Part shown: piece by piece, positions 55,471-64,000 of the stretch
Position numbering within the stretch: the first letter of the stretch is position 1
How the letters are laid out: every line of letters starts with the position of its first letter
Assembly: GCA_037893245.1 (NCBI GenBank)
Contig: JBAIAA010000871.1
Coordinates: 124,001-188,000 of the forward strand
Direction of reading: 5' to 3'
Length of the DNA stretch: 64,000 nucleotides
Source of the DNA: Crossaster papposus
Lineage: Eukaryota > Echinodermata > Asteroidea > Velatida > Solasteridae
Notes under the pieces: model-generated
Told to the model about the DNA's origin: nothing
Seen by the model: the letters and a program-made list of their open reading frames with translations, nothing else
Databases searched by the model: none
Position numbers and translations under genes: made by a program

Positions 55471-55932
55471 TATTTAAGACGGCATTTTATTGATTCGGAA
55501 GTAATATGTTGCGAGAAACGCTTAAAAATGAGGTTCTCTGGAATCGACTAATATAATGGCAATTTTGGAGGGAAAAAAGTGTTAAGAATACTATTTATAG
55601 TCTTGCTGATAGTTATTGTTGAAGTTAATCTTTAATTGGGGATTAATTTCCGTCCTATTTTCGAAAATTCGTTGATCTAATCTGTAAATCTAGTTTCAAA
55701 TCAGCACCTCCTTTTGTCGCATGGATTCTAAATTTTTATGAACGGCTGCGGCCAACCGAATCGCGGGCTGAATCGCGGGTTGAATCGAAGGCTAGGTTCT
55801 GCCAGGTCTCGACTCGGGACAAGTCGACCGTTGAGACAACTCGACCGTTGAGACAACCGATTAAAACGCCATAGAGACATCCGATTATACGACTCGTGAA
55901 CACGATAAACACGAGGCGATTGGAACGCAGCA
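55470..55932. repeat. Giant transposon, right unique inverted end
   Basis: Inverse of 42174-42840: near-identical for about 300 bp next to the array, including GAATCGCGGGCTGAATCGCGG, then diverged with a re-match at the extreme end (ATTGGAACGCAG). Confidence 0.8.
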
Positions 55933-55977
55933 TATTGCTAATGCTAGCGTAGAGCAAGACACACCGCAAACATTAAC

Positions 55978-56029
55978 ATGTCTAACGAATATAAACGGAA
56001 AGTTGGAATTGTGGGATTTGGAAATCTAG
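55978..56029 (+). CDS. ASPDH: ASPDH-like aspartate dehydrogenase, exon 1
   Basis: ATG at 55978 begins MSNEYKRKVGIVGFGNL; the glycine codon split over the donor (CTAG/GTAATT) completes the Rossmann GxGxxG nucleotide-binding motif. Exons 2 and 3 continue in phase. ASPDH is the animal homologue of L-aspartate dehydrogenase, an NAD(P)-dependent oxidoreductase converting aspartate to iminoaspartate/oxaloacetate; the role in animals is not well established. The gene continues past the window: exons for the catalytic domain are not found up to 64000. The start codon lies about 46 bp beyond the end of the giant transposon, and no promoter element is evident in between. Confidence 0.85.
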
Positions 56030-56798
56030 GTAATTTTGTGTTCCTTTTTTGTTTGTTAATTGTCATCATTGACTTGTTATTGAATATTTGAGAATGAGAA
56101 TGCGCTGCTTTTGATTCCACCACACCCATGACACCAGCACGTCCAGGGGCATGGACGGTCTAGGCACCAGAGACATGATTGGTCATTCATTGAACTGTGA
56201 ATAACATTTGCGATTCCAAGTAGTTGATTGGAGTGACATTCTGAAATGAAGCATCCAACAACATGCAGTCTGTGATTTTTGATTGCTGTTAGTGTTGAGA
56301 AACACACTGAAATTCATAGTGATGATTTGCATACAATTAATTTAGTTTTACACCCCCCCCCCCCGCCCATTTCTTTGTGAACCTAAGCTTGGTGGGTGGC
56401 AAGATATTGCACTGATTTTGATATGCAAAATTTGAAGCAATGTCGCCGTGACGTCATTGGGTTTTTATGAATTTTTTTATATATAAAATTTCATTCTTAT
56501 TCGACTTTCAATTTCACAAAAATCGTTAATTGACAAGTGTCGTCATAATAACGTCATCGTAGAGCATCTTAAAGGCCAGCCCGGGCTTACTATGAAACTG
56601 CTTCTTGCAAAGTATGGTAACATTTTTGGACAATTGCAGAATACCTCTCTCACGCTTCATTGCCCACCAGATTGGGTTCAATCTTGGCATGTGGGATGGG
56701 ATGTATTTTAGATGAAAATTGAAGTGACGTCATGATGGCATTGTCATACGATTATGAATTGTTATAATTTTGAACCTTTATTTTATGCCATATTTTAG

Positions 56799-57196
56799 TT
56801 AAAGGGATCGTATACGTTTGGTAATTTGAACCCACTGTTTGTTTCAATCCTATATATAGTTATAGTATACCATAAAACTAACCTGTAAAAATTTCTTTTC
56901 AAAAAGTGGTAGCGATGTTTAGATATTGCCGAAAATCTGGAGCGGTTATGTCCACGCAGGAAGAATAATCTGCATTTGACTACACGATCTGAGAAATGTC
57001 ACTGCAGTATTGAACGCTTCTCAGATTCAAATTTTTGGGGATAAAAAGTGATATCTTTTTCCATAACCGCAGTACTTCAACGTGAACAGTTTCTAAAAAT
57101 GCATTATATTATCCAAAGTTGCTGTGCTTCTTATCAATTGAGTTTTTATTGCCATTAATTTTTGAAGTAATTACCAAATGTATACGATCCCTTTAA
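56799..57196. mobile_element. TTAA MITE, GATCGTATACGTTTGG family, copy 1
   Basis: TTAAAGGGATCGTATACGTT and its inverse, flanked by TTAA, about 398 bp, in ASPDH intron 1. The second copy, in opposite orientation, is at 59982. Bases 56030-56798 show no gene. Confidence 0.78.
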
Positions 57197-57239
57197 AGAA
57201 CATATGCTAAAATCACATTTCTTTCTGTATAGGTTTAGG

Positions 57240-57352
57240 TGCCCCCCCCCCCCCCCCCCCCCCCCCCGTGCCCCCTTCCCCCCGCCCGTGCCCCCCCCCC
57301 CCTCCCCGTGCCCCCGCCCGTGCCCCCCCCCCCCCCCCCCCCCGCCCCCGTT
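57240..57352. repeat. Poly(C)-rich tract with CCCGTG spacers
   Basis: About 110 bases of C runs separated by GTG or G. The proline-rich frame is an artefact. Confidence 0.9.
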
Positions 57353-57564
57353 AGGGTCAATCAGAGTGCTTCAGATTTTAATTATTGCACTGTAAATGAA
57401 ATCCATTGATAATTTTTTTTAATTGAAATTGAGACGAGCTTAATGGTGTTTAGAGTCAAAGTGTCGTTATGATGAATTTGTATGATGTAAACTGGTGTTA
57501 AAACAACTGGGAAAACCTATATTAAACAGTTTTGTTTCTATATTTTGTTTATCACAAACTTAAG

Positions 57565-57700
57565 GACAGTATCTTCACCAAGCAGTTCAAGACAGTGCAG
57601 ATCTGGATGTTGCCTTTGTTTGGAACCGAACATTGTCGACCTTGAGGGAAACAGTAGCAGAGCAGCATATTCTAGAAGATCTTTCCAAGTTTGCTGACAG
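57565..57700 (+). CDS. ASPDH: ASPDH-like gene, exon 2
   Basis: Acceptor ACTTAAG, donor ACAG/GTAATC. Encodes the completed glycine, then QYLHQAVQDSADLDVAFVWN and RTLSTLRETVAEQH to KFAD. DVAFVWNR matches the conserved second beta strand of vertebrate ASPDH (ELVFVWNRD). Confidence 0.88.
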
Positions 57701-57797
57701 GTAATCTTCTTAGGGGTGTCGACAATTCAACAGTTGTTGGTTAAAATGTGTGAATGATGCTCCAGAGTTATAATTGCTATGGAGTTTATTGGAAATA

Positions 57798-58216
57798 TGT
57801 GACCTGTCATCACAAAATGAGCGTAAAGTCGCACGGAGTGATTTCCCAGTACGGCCAGTTAAAGTCAAAATTTGAAGGGGTGGTCGATTTTGAGATTATG
57901 GTTTTTTTTAAGACTGAATCCCCAACAATCAATTCCCAATTTTTCAGGACGATCAGATAACAACAAATTAGTTTTTGAGACAATTTTGACTATGCCTTTC
58001 TTTGCGCGTTCACGCAATTTCTCGCAAGAAATGCCAGTTTTCTCATAATCTCTGTATTAAGACTCCAGACTAAAAAATAAAAATAAAAAAATTATTGAGT
58101 ATCAAACTTCCAAGTGTTACCACTTGAAAGCTCTGTTTCAATAGAATTTAGAAATACCCATATCTCAATTTTTGATTTTGCCGACTTTATGCTCATTTTG
58201 TGATGACAGGTCATAT
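57798..58216. mobile_element. MITE with GTGACCTGTCATCACAAAATG ends
   Basis: About 33-bp inverted ends (GTGACCTGTCATCAC ... GTGATGACAGGTC), about 418 bp, flanked by ATAT. It shares length and first bases with 21002-21419, so both may belong to one superfamily with a 4-bp A/T target. In ASPDH intron 2. Confidence 0.75.
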
Positions 58217-58436
58217 GTGTCTACCGTGTCTGTAATGTTATGCTATACCAGGCAGTAAATGAGCGTCTTTCGGTAAATTCTACACGGTGAATTTCTACCA
58301 TCTTTAGAATATAGTGTCAGAAATGTGCTGAATGTAGCACAATTGACCACAGCATCCTACTTGATCAAATGGAATGGCTTCTTGGAGTCCATGGTGTTTC
58401 ACTGCAGTTGGAGTCTATGGTGTTTCACTGCAGTGG

Positions 58437-58760
58437 TAGTGAAGTGTCATGGCTGGGCGGTTAAGAACCCGGTTTTCTGTTCCGCAGAGCCTGAGTTCGA
58501 GTCCCGGTGTTAACACGCGTGTCCTTAAGCCAGGCAATTAAATCACTATTGCTTCGTCCTTAGGATGGGACGTAAAGCTGGAGGTCCCGTGTGTTGTGTA
58601 ATGCACGTAAAAGAACCCAGAAAAACTTATCGCTAAAAGAAGGGGTTTGCCCCGGTGTTTCTGGAGGATCAAGACAGCTACCTTCTCGTGGTGATTCGGC
58701 TAAGAGAAAAAAGACCTCTCGAACTAAAGCTGTCAATCCGGACTTCGGTCCATACGACAA
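58437..58760 (+). mobile_element. tRNA-derived SINE
   Basis: Head with A-box-like TGGCTGGGCGGTTAAG (58450) and B-box GAGTTCGAGTCCC (58493-58505). The body includes CTTCGTCCTTAGGATGGGAC and GAGGTCCCGTGTG, a form of SINE body common in marine invertebrates. No intact tRNA fold. In ASPDH intron 2. Confidence 0.65.
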
Positions 58761-59164
58761 CAACACTGCAGTGGTTCACATCTTACCTGTCTTACCTACC
58801 TGTATCAATGCTCCAGGGATTAGTCTTAGGCCCACTCCGGTTTTGTATTTATACCTTACCACTTGGTCACATCATCCGTAGTCATGGCATGGAATTACAC
58901 ATGATACAGTAACGCACAGTTACATGTACAGTCCCATATCTCATGTTACGTCTCATGACGTCTTAAAGGGAGTGTCAGGAATTGAGGCGTCTGGGAGTCC
59001 ACAAATTTCCTTCAAACTCAGTGCCATAATGCTCAATGCCCAAAACTCCAGCATTGTTAAAACGTTCAGAATGTTTGCCAAGATATTCCTAAATCCTTAG
59101 TGTTTCTGATCAGTACCACTGAACAAATCAGAATTATGATGGTTATTCTACTTGATTGTTATGT

Positions 59165-59335
59165 AGGTAATAACAGTGCGAGGACCCGGTTATTACTGCG
59201 TGATAATGAACGGGTTGGGGGATGACCGCTGGTAATGGATCGAGCCGAAGGCGAAGTCCATTACCATCGGTCATTCCCCAAAACCGGTCCTTATCACGCA
59301 GTAATAACCGGGTCCTCGCACTGTTATTACCTTTA
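59165..59335. repeat. Palindromic MITE-like hairpin, 170 bp
   Basis: GGTAATAACAGTGCGAGGAC and its inverse flank a near-continuous hairpin with CGGTTATTACTGCGTGATAA arms. Non-coding. Confidence 0.75.
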
Positions 59336-59805
59336 ATAAATACCTTTTTAACGAGAAAAATTGTGAAAATGTTCCAAATTTCGTGACTTTCCTTTCGGCG
59401 ATATTTCCATGCATGGTACCCTGTCTCTTCAATATGTGTTGTTATTATAACCATAGAGAAAGTTATAACCCATACTTCGAGACCAGACTAGCTGACCACT
59501 GATGCCCACCGTGCATAGCAACGCGCTAGTGTTAACAGACGACACGCACATTTTTAAAAATGCCGCGCCTATAAATGTAGATACAAACGTTCTACATAAA
59601 GTACGCATACATTTATAGCGCGCAGTATCAAGATTTGACGCGTCCTTGTTGCAAGTTACCGTAGAACTGATGCATTCGGCCACTCATTGGCTTACATGAT
59701 GCTTGATTAATGCTGGTTCAGGAACATTGTACATGTAATCCACTCAACGTGATCGAGTCTCGACCAATCAGAAGCCAGCAACTCTCCTAGGTATTTATTA
59801 ATAAG
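59331..59805. mobile_element. MITE-like element, AATAAATACCTTTTT family
   Basis: From TAATAAATACCTTTTTAACG to CCTAGGTATTTATTAATA, with a TCTCGACCAATCAGAA motif near the right end. Resembles the segment ending at 22475 in DRC2 intron 7. Confidence 0.5.
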
Positions 59806-59981
59806 TGATAGTCCAGCTGTAACTTCCGTACTAACCGTTTCTTGTCTTAAGGGAGGAGGATAATTTAGATTGGCATTACGCAGCCACCATATCCGTAATG
59901 TATGATATAACGTGCAGTAAATAAAGCCTCCTTCAGTAAATAATCCACTAGGAGTCTTAATGTCTTTAGAACAGTAATCAA

Positions 59982-60398
59982 TTAAAGAGATCGTATACGT
60001 TTGGTAATTACCGTACTCCAAAAATTAATGTCAATAAAAAATTACTAAGTAAGAATTACAGCAGCTTTGGATAGTAAAATGCATTTTTAGAAACTTTTCA
60101 CTTCGAAGTACTGCGGTTATGGAGTTACTGCAGTGACGTTTCTCAGACTGTGATGCAGATTATTCTTCCTGCGTGGACATAACCGCTCCAGATTTTCGGC
60201 AATATCTCAAAATCGCTAGCACCTTTTTTAATAAATCTTTTACAGGTTAGTTTTATGGTATATGCGCCTTTGTTCAGCGCCTTGATCTAGTGTCTAGGAT
60301 ATGTGCGCTTTATAAGAACTTTGTATTATTATTATTATTATATAAAGGATTGAAACAAACAGTGGGTTTCAATTACCAAACGTATACGATCCCTCTAA
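59982..60398. mobile_element. TTAA MITE, GATCGTATACGTTTGG family, copy 2
   Basis: Inverse orientation to 56799-57196; left TTAA intact, right reads CTAA. It carries an extra stretch (about 60265-60345: GCGCTTTATAAGAACTTTG then an ATT run) that looks like a small retroelement 3' end inserted in it. Confidence 0.7.
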
Positions 60399-60446
60399 AT
60401 CGTGAATCAATTTTAATAAATTATTATTTACTTTTTTTGTAAACAG

Positions 60447-60531
60447 GCAGCCAGATTTAATTGTAGAGGTTGCCCATCCTGTAATATCCAGCCAGTATGG
60501 AGAGGCTTTTCTTGCTGTTGCAGATTACATG
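60447..60531 (+). CDS. ASPDH: ASPDH-like gene, exon 3
   Basis: Acceptor TTTTTGTAAACAG, donor ATG/GTAAGT. Starts with the last base of an arginine codon, then QPDLIVEVAHPVISSQYGEA to VADYM. PDLIVEVAHP is a signature of ASPDH. Phase 0 at the donor. Following exons lie beyond the window or were not recognised. Confidence 0.9.
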
Positions 60532-62299
60532 GTAAGTCTGTAAATTGTGCAGGAAAAAAGTTGCAAGCATACATGTACATGTACTCTCACAATGTCTTAA
60601 GACTACATGTATAGACTGAAATTTGTCACACAGTTAGAATTTCTGACTGGCACACTATGCACTAAGTCTGAGGCCATGTCCGAATTACTTGGCTGTTGCT
60701 GGAAATTGCTTTATACATGTACACACTTATTAAAGAAACGGCCACTTTCCACAGCCATATTCTATTCATGGCACGTAATTGGGTCATTCCATGAAGTTGA
60801 GGAACACCTGGTTATTGTCCAAGTCCCATAAAACTAAAGAATAAATCATGAACATGTTTAAAAAATAAACCTTGTAAACTTACTTAACAGAAAAGAACAC
60901 AAATAAAGGATTATTTAAAAACTGATTTTTTGTTTTTTGGTGGTAAAATTTTTCCCAAAAGAATCATGAAAAGGTGGTTTCCGGTTATGTAAAAGTGAAA
61001 TATTTGTGACAAAATAAATTGGCATTTTAAAAACCAATTAAGTGGTTTAAATATAATACAAAAAAGTCTCATTCGTTTTTATTTCTTGGCATATAATGCA
61101 CCCTGTATATTCCATAACACTATTCATGTTGATCACCCCTATTTTATAAGTGGCCTCCACTTTTGTTCAAGGGTACGGACGTAACTTGTGGTTTCCGTTT
61201 AGATATAAGGGCAATACGTCCAGAACGAGATTTAATTTGTGTGCCCTGGATTTTTTTTTTTAAAGTGCTATAACTCATTTTATTAGCTATGATCTGGTGC
61301 ACCTTTCCCCAACTCATCGTTCACGTGTTGCGTTTCAATCTTACGATATATATTTTGTTGGTTCAAGCACGGCACGGTTTCCGGAGCCATTTCCTTACGT
61401 CCGCAACCTTCAGTGTTCCGTAAAACCACAATACACGCCCCCGCGTTCGAAATGCTTTCTTCCATGCCCCGCAGACCAAGTTGGGAAACCCCCAAACAAA
61501 CTCACATGTCAGACAAATTCTCTGTGTGTGAAAATAACCGCTGGTGAAATGTGGGTTTCCGCACGTTACGTCCGGGGGGGTAGTTACGTCACCAACTTTC
61601 TTGGAAGTAAATCTAACTATTAAATGAAGCCGTAATTGATTTTGCAGTGCCAAATTATATAACCAAACCAAATCTGCGAAAAATACATTTTGTTTTAGCG
61701 CGTGTGTATTTACTTTCGATTTGTTTCACGAATTTGAGTTCGATTTGAGAAAGATTCCCACGGTTTCCGCGCAATACGCCCGTAACCGCATGGCCAGGAC
61801 CGCACCATAACTAACGATGGGGGAAGCATCATATTCCGTTCTGAGGTGTCGTACTCTAACTAGTAAATACAAAACAGACGGATATTTTCAAACTGGAAAT
61901 GTTAATCATTTATAGTCATCACATTATCCGTATTTGTATTGTTCGGTAATAGTTTTATAAAATAAGAAACCAAATAGGTAAGTTTTTACATAATCCCTGT
62001 TGACAAATGGTACATTCTGTGTTTACTTGTCGCTCGTTGGTAATGCGTCTAGTCCCTATATCCTATGAGCATCAATAATGCAGTGCTATGTCAGAGCACC
62101 ATACTATAACGAACTCGCGCGCGCGCCGCGCTGTGAGTGTGATGTCGCGTGGAATTATCGGCAACAGTTTTCTACAAAATTGCACGACTTATTGGAGTTG
62201 AAATTAATATCGTTTATGAAAATGGACCTTGTGAATATTTAGATTGTAACTCGACAATCTGATTAAATATCCAGTCCGAGTAACGACTTTTTTTGTAGC

Positions 62300-63010
62300 C
62301 TACAAATCGTCGTTTTAACGTTAATCCGAACCAAAATGCGACCATGAATGATGACGAACATGACGAATCCAATCACTTGACAACGAAAACAGATTTGACC
62401 ATCAAAACGGCCACAGAACTACTAAATGCGCCACCGGAGACACAAGTAGAGACCGATGACCAAGATTGAGGTACTAATGTTTACTAATGATCTGGATGAA
62501 AAGTGAAATTTTCCGTTTATCGGCAAATATTCTGACGCGAAAACCACGCGGGCACCATTTTGAACGGCTATTTGCAGCGCTGCAATTGACTTGTGGATAA
62601 GGCTATGCGTAGCATATACAGGCCAATCACAGGCGCCTCTACCAAATCAAAGTCGCATGTGATTGGTGGAGGCGCCTGTAATTATTATACAGCTATTTCG
62701 ATTTGCCTGTCATTACTACGCATAGCCATATCCACAAGTCAATTGCAGCACTACACATAGCCGTTCAAAATGGCACCCGCGTGGAATTCGCGACAAAATA
62801 TCGCCAATAAACGGGAAAATTCACTTTGTATTCATATGATAAGTACATTTTAAAACCTCAGTTTTAGTCATCGACCTGTACTTGTCTCGCAGGCGGCGTA
62901 TTTAGTAATTTTGTGGATGTCTTGATGGTCGAATCTATTTTTGTTTTAAAATGGTTGGGTCGGTTTTTTTGCTACTGCGTGGTGGACATGTTGGAGTTTG
63001 ACAAAATGAC
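62300..63010. repeat. Inverted duplication with about 350-bp diverged arms
   Basis: Arms are about 75-80% alike, best around AATTGACTTGTGGATA / TATCCACAAGTCAATT and GGCGCCTC / GAGGCGCC, with the centre at about 62655. The outer parts are more diverged but still align. Confidence 0.65.
62344..62469 (+). CDS. Small acidic ORF inside the inverted duplication
   Basis: 41 codons from ATG 62344 (MNDDEHDESNHLTTKTDLTI ... TQVETDDQD, TGA). Acidic and Thr-rich. The corresponding stretch of the right arm does not keep an equivalent open frame by eye. It could be the first exon of a lost transposon gene or a chance frame. No family recognised. Confidence 0.2.
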   Translation: MNDDEHDESNHLTTKTDLTIKTATELLNAPPETQVETDDQD

Positions 63011-64000
63011 AGCCCATCTCCCACCCCAGTCCCAATATTATGCCTACTACAAAAGGCGGTTTAACTGGTAAATATCCAGATTTACAAACAATTAGGCCTA
63101 GGCAAAATAAAAAACAAAACATGGGTGCCCTCGCTCGCTTCCTTTTTTGGGACGATTCCTCTTTTTCCCACTGGTTAAGATGTGGATATAACAGGAAATG
63201 GTTTCCAGTTACATCCACAACCCATTGAAGGGAGTTATTTAATAACCTTAAGATTAATTAATGCAATTCTTCTGGCAAATTTTGTTGAAGACTGAAATAG
63301 GGGGAGTACAAATGCAAACAAAAAACATAATAACTTGCATAAATATATATTTCTTCAAGTTGAATATGAATTACAAATGATCATAAGTATAGTTTAAATA
63401 ATGGAATTTACCGAATACCTTAAGACACTCACCTTAAAGTCAGTTGTAGCAGAAAATTTCTTTCTTTTTAAATTCTTTTTGTAAGGATACTTGCAAACAT
63501 TCAGAATGTAACAAATGTATCTTGAAAATTTTTCTTTACCTAGAGGAACTGTCACCTAAACTCGGTATGGTTTCCGGAGGTTACATCCACAACCTGCCAC
63601 ATGATGCATGATAAACGAGGCCGTATATTTCTTCGCGTGTCAGGGTTATTTGAAAAATATTATTAGTTCAGTGAAATATGGTTAATAGTCTATCCAAATT
63701 TGAGAAGCATTTAATAAATAAATGATTTTGAAATTTTAGCTTCTTTGTCACACTTTGTTATCCAACTTCATGGAATGACCCAATTGTGACGGTGGTTTCC
63801 TTTACCAACAAAGCAGCTTAATCTAAAGAGTTAGAGTCGCGTCATTACATGTCAATTTCAACAAAATATTTCACTCTATTCTCGCCAATTAAAATGTTAT
63901 TTGGTGTGATTATTGGCCTATAGGAGATAACCTGCAAAAACGAATTTTAGTTTGTAATTTGACCTGGTAGTTTTTGAGATACGAATTTTGGACTAATTGT

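Larger units (their letters stand above)
42174..55932 (-). mobile_element. Giant DNA transposon with satellite-bearing inverted ends (13.8 kb)
   Basis: The outermost ends CTGCGTTCCAATCGC (about 42176) and its inverse (about 55930) begin long inverted repeats. Unique left sequence 42430-42840 matches the inverse of 55470-55830, with diverged stretches outside it. Inside each lies an array of the same roughly 201-bp unit in opposite orientation (42840-43973 and 52300-55470). The roughly 8-kb core is coded on the minus strand: repeat region, PHD finger, Zn-ligand region, RNase-H-like transposase, USP and Ulp1 peptidases. No clear target duplication is visible at the ends. A MITE (43974-44362) and nested Harbinger-like MITEs (49014-50157) have inserted later. 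Fold-back-type ends with arrays recall FB/Galileo elements. Transposase plus Ulp1 recalls MULE- and KDZ-type elements. I cannot assign a named superfamily. Confidence 0.8.
60781..63781. mobile_element. 3-kb AATT-flanked element in ASPDH intron 3
   Basis: GGGTCATTCCATGAAGTTG at 60781 and its exact inverse ending at 63781, with AATT outside both ends (60777-60780, 63782-63785). The interior has recurrent GGTTTCC...ACATCCACAACC-type motifs (for example 61200, 61376, 63200, 63568) and a large inverted duplication at 62300-63010. No transposase recognised. Confidence 0.65.

Noticed and set aside
56077-56307. Minus-strand 76-codon frame with several Cys/His (CLWCLDRPCPW)
   Set aside because: No recognisable zinc motif spacing, no start or splice context; kept as non-coding intron sequence.
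57204-57395. Proline-rich frame
   Set aside because: Translation of a poly(C) tract.
58440-58510. tRNA gene on the plus strand
   Set aside because: Same reasoning: tRNA-like head joined to a SINE body, acceptor stem not formed.

Overview
The window is animal nuclear DNA: genes carry GT-AG introns of 0.9 to 7.6 kb, non-LTR elements are present, and MITE-type DNA transposons are very dense. A complete axonemal gene (DRC2/CCDC65), the start of an ASPDH-type gene, CR1-like elements with a 2A motif, many TACATG-type repeats and an AT-rich base composition fit a marine invertebrate deuterostome. An echinoderm is my best guess, but this is inference; no species is claimed. Hand-read coordinates may be off by about 1 base.

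Layout. 1-17.3 kb: two tandemly duplicated minus-strand C2H2 zinc-finger genes (12 and 25 fingers, 84-bp finger units, uniform TNEKP linkers) in copies of one segment, with a third partial copy at 16.86-17.29 kb. The copies are separated by a TTAA-flanked element (3186-4010) and a CR1-like non-LTR retrotransposon (about 4011-10149) that reads 2A motif, PHD finger, APE endonuclease and reverse transcriptase. That retrotransposon is split by a small LTR element with apparently identical LTRs (4649-6352). The second copy holds a 2.56-kb TTACC-rich insertion (10968-13527). 17.4-19.2 kb: degenerate LINE remains.

19.65-38.56 kb: DRC2 (nexin-dynein regulatory complex subunit 2) on the minus strand, eight coding exons that join without phase conflict into a protein of about 501 residues. 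Its introns hold TTAA-flanked MITEs, nested MITEs, a roughly 1-kb near-perfect palindrome, a Myb/SANT-like pseudogene and a 2.6-kb, 31-bp satellite. 38.6-42.2 kb is mostly non-coding; it has an X-box-like site and a CRE/Staf-like promoter before a possible first exon.

42.17-55.93 kb: a giant DNA transposon, the most remarkable object here. Its terminal inverted repeats contain unique ends plus inverted arrays of a roughly 201-bp satellite (about 5-6 copies left, about 16 right). The interior encodes, all on the minus strand, a low-complexity repeat region, a PHD finger, a Zn-ligand region, an RNase-H-like transposase and a protein with both a USP-type deubiquitinase and a Ulp1-type SUMO-protease domain. 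A nested pair of Harbinger-like MITEs interrupts the transposase with an exact TTA duplication.

55.98 kb to the end: the first three exons of an ASPDH-like aspartate dehydrogenase gene (plus strand, truncated by the window). Its start codon lies about 46 bp from the giant element, and its introns hold MITEs, a tRNA-derived SINE and a 3-kb AATT-flanked element.
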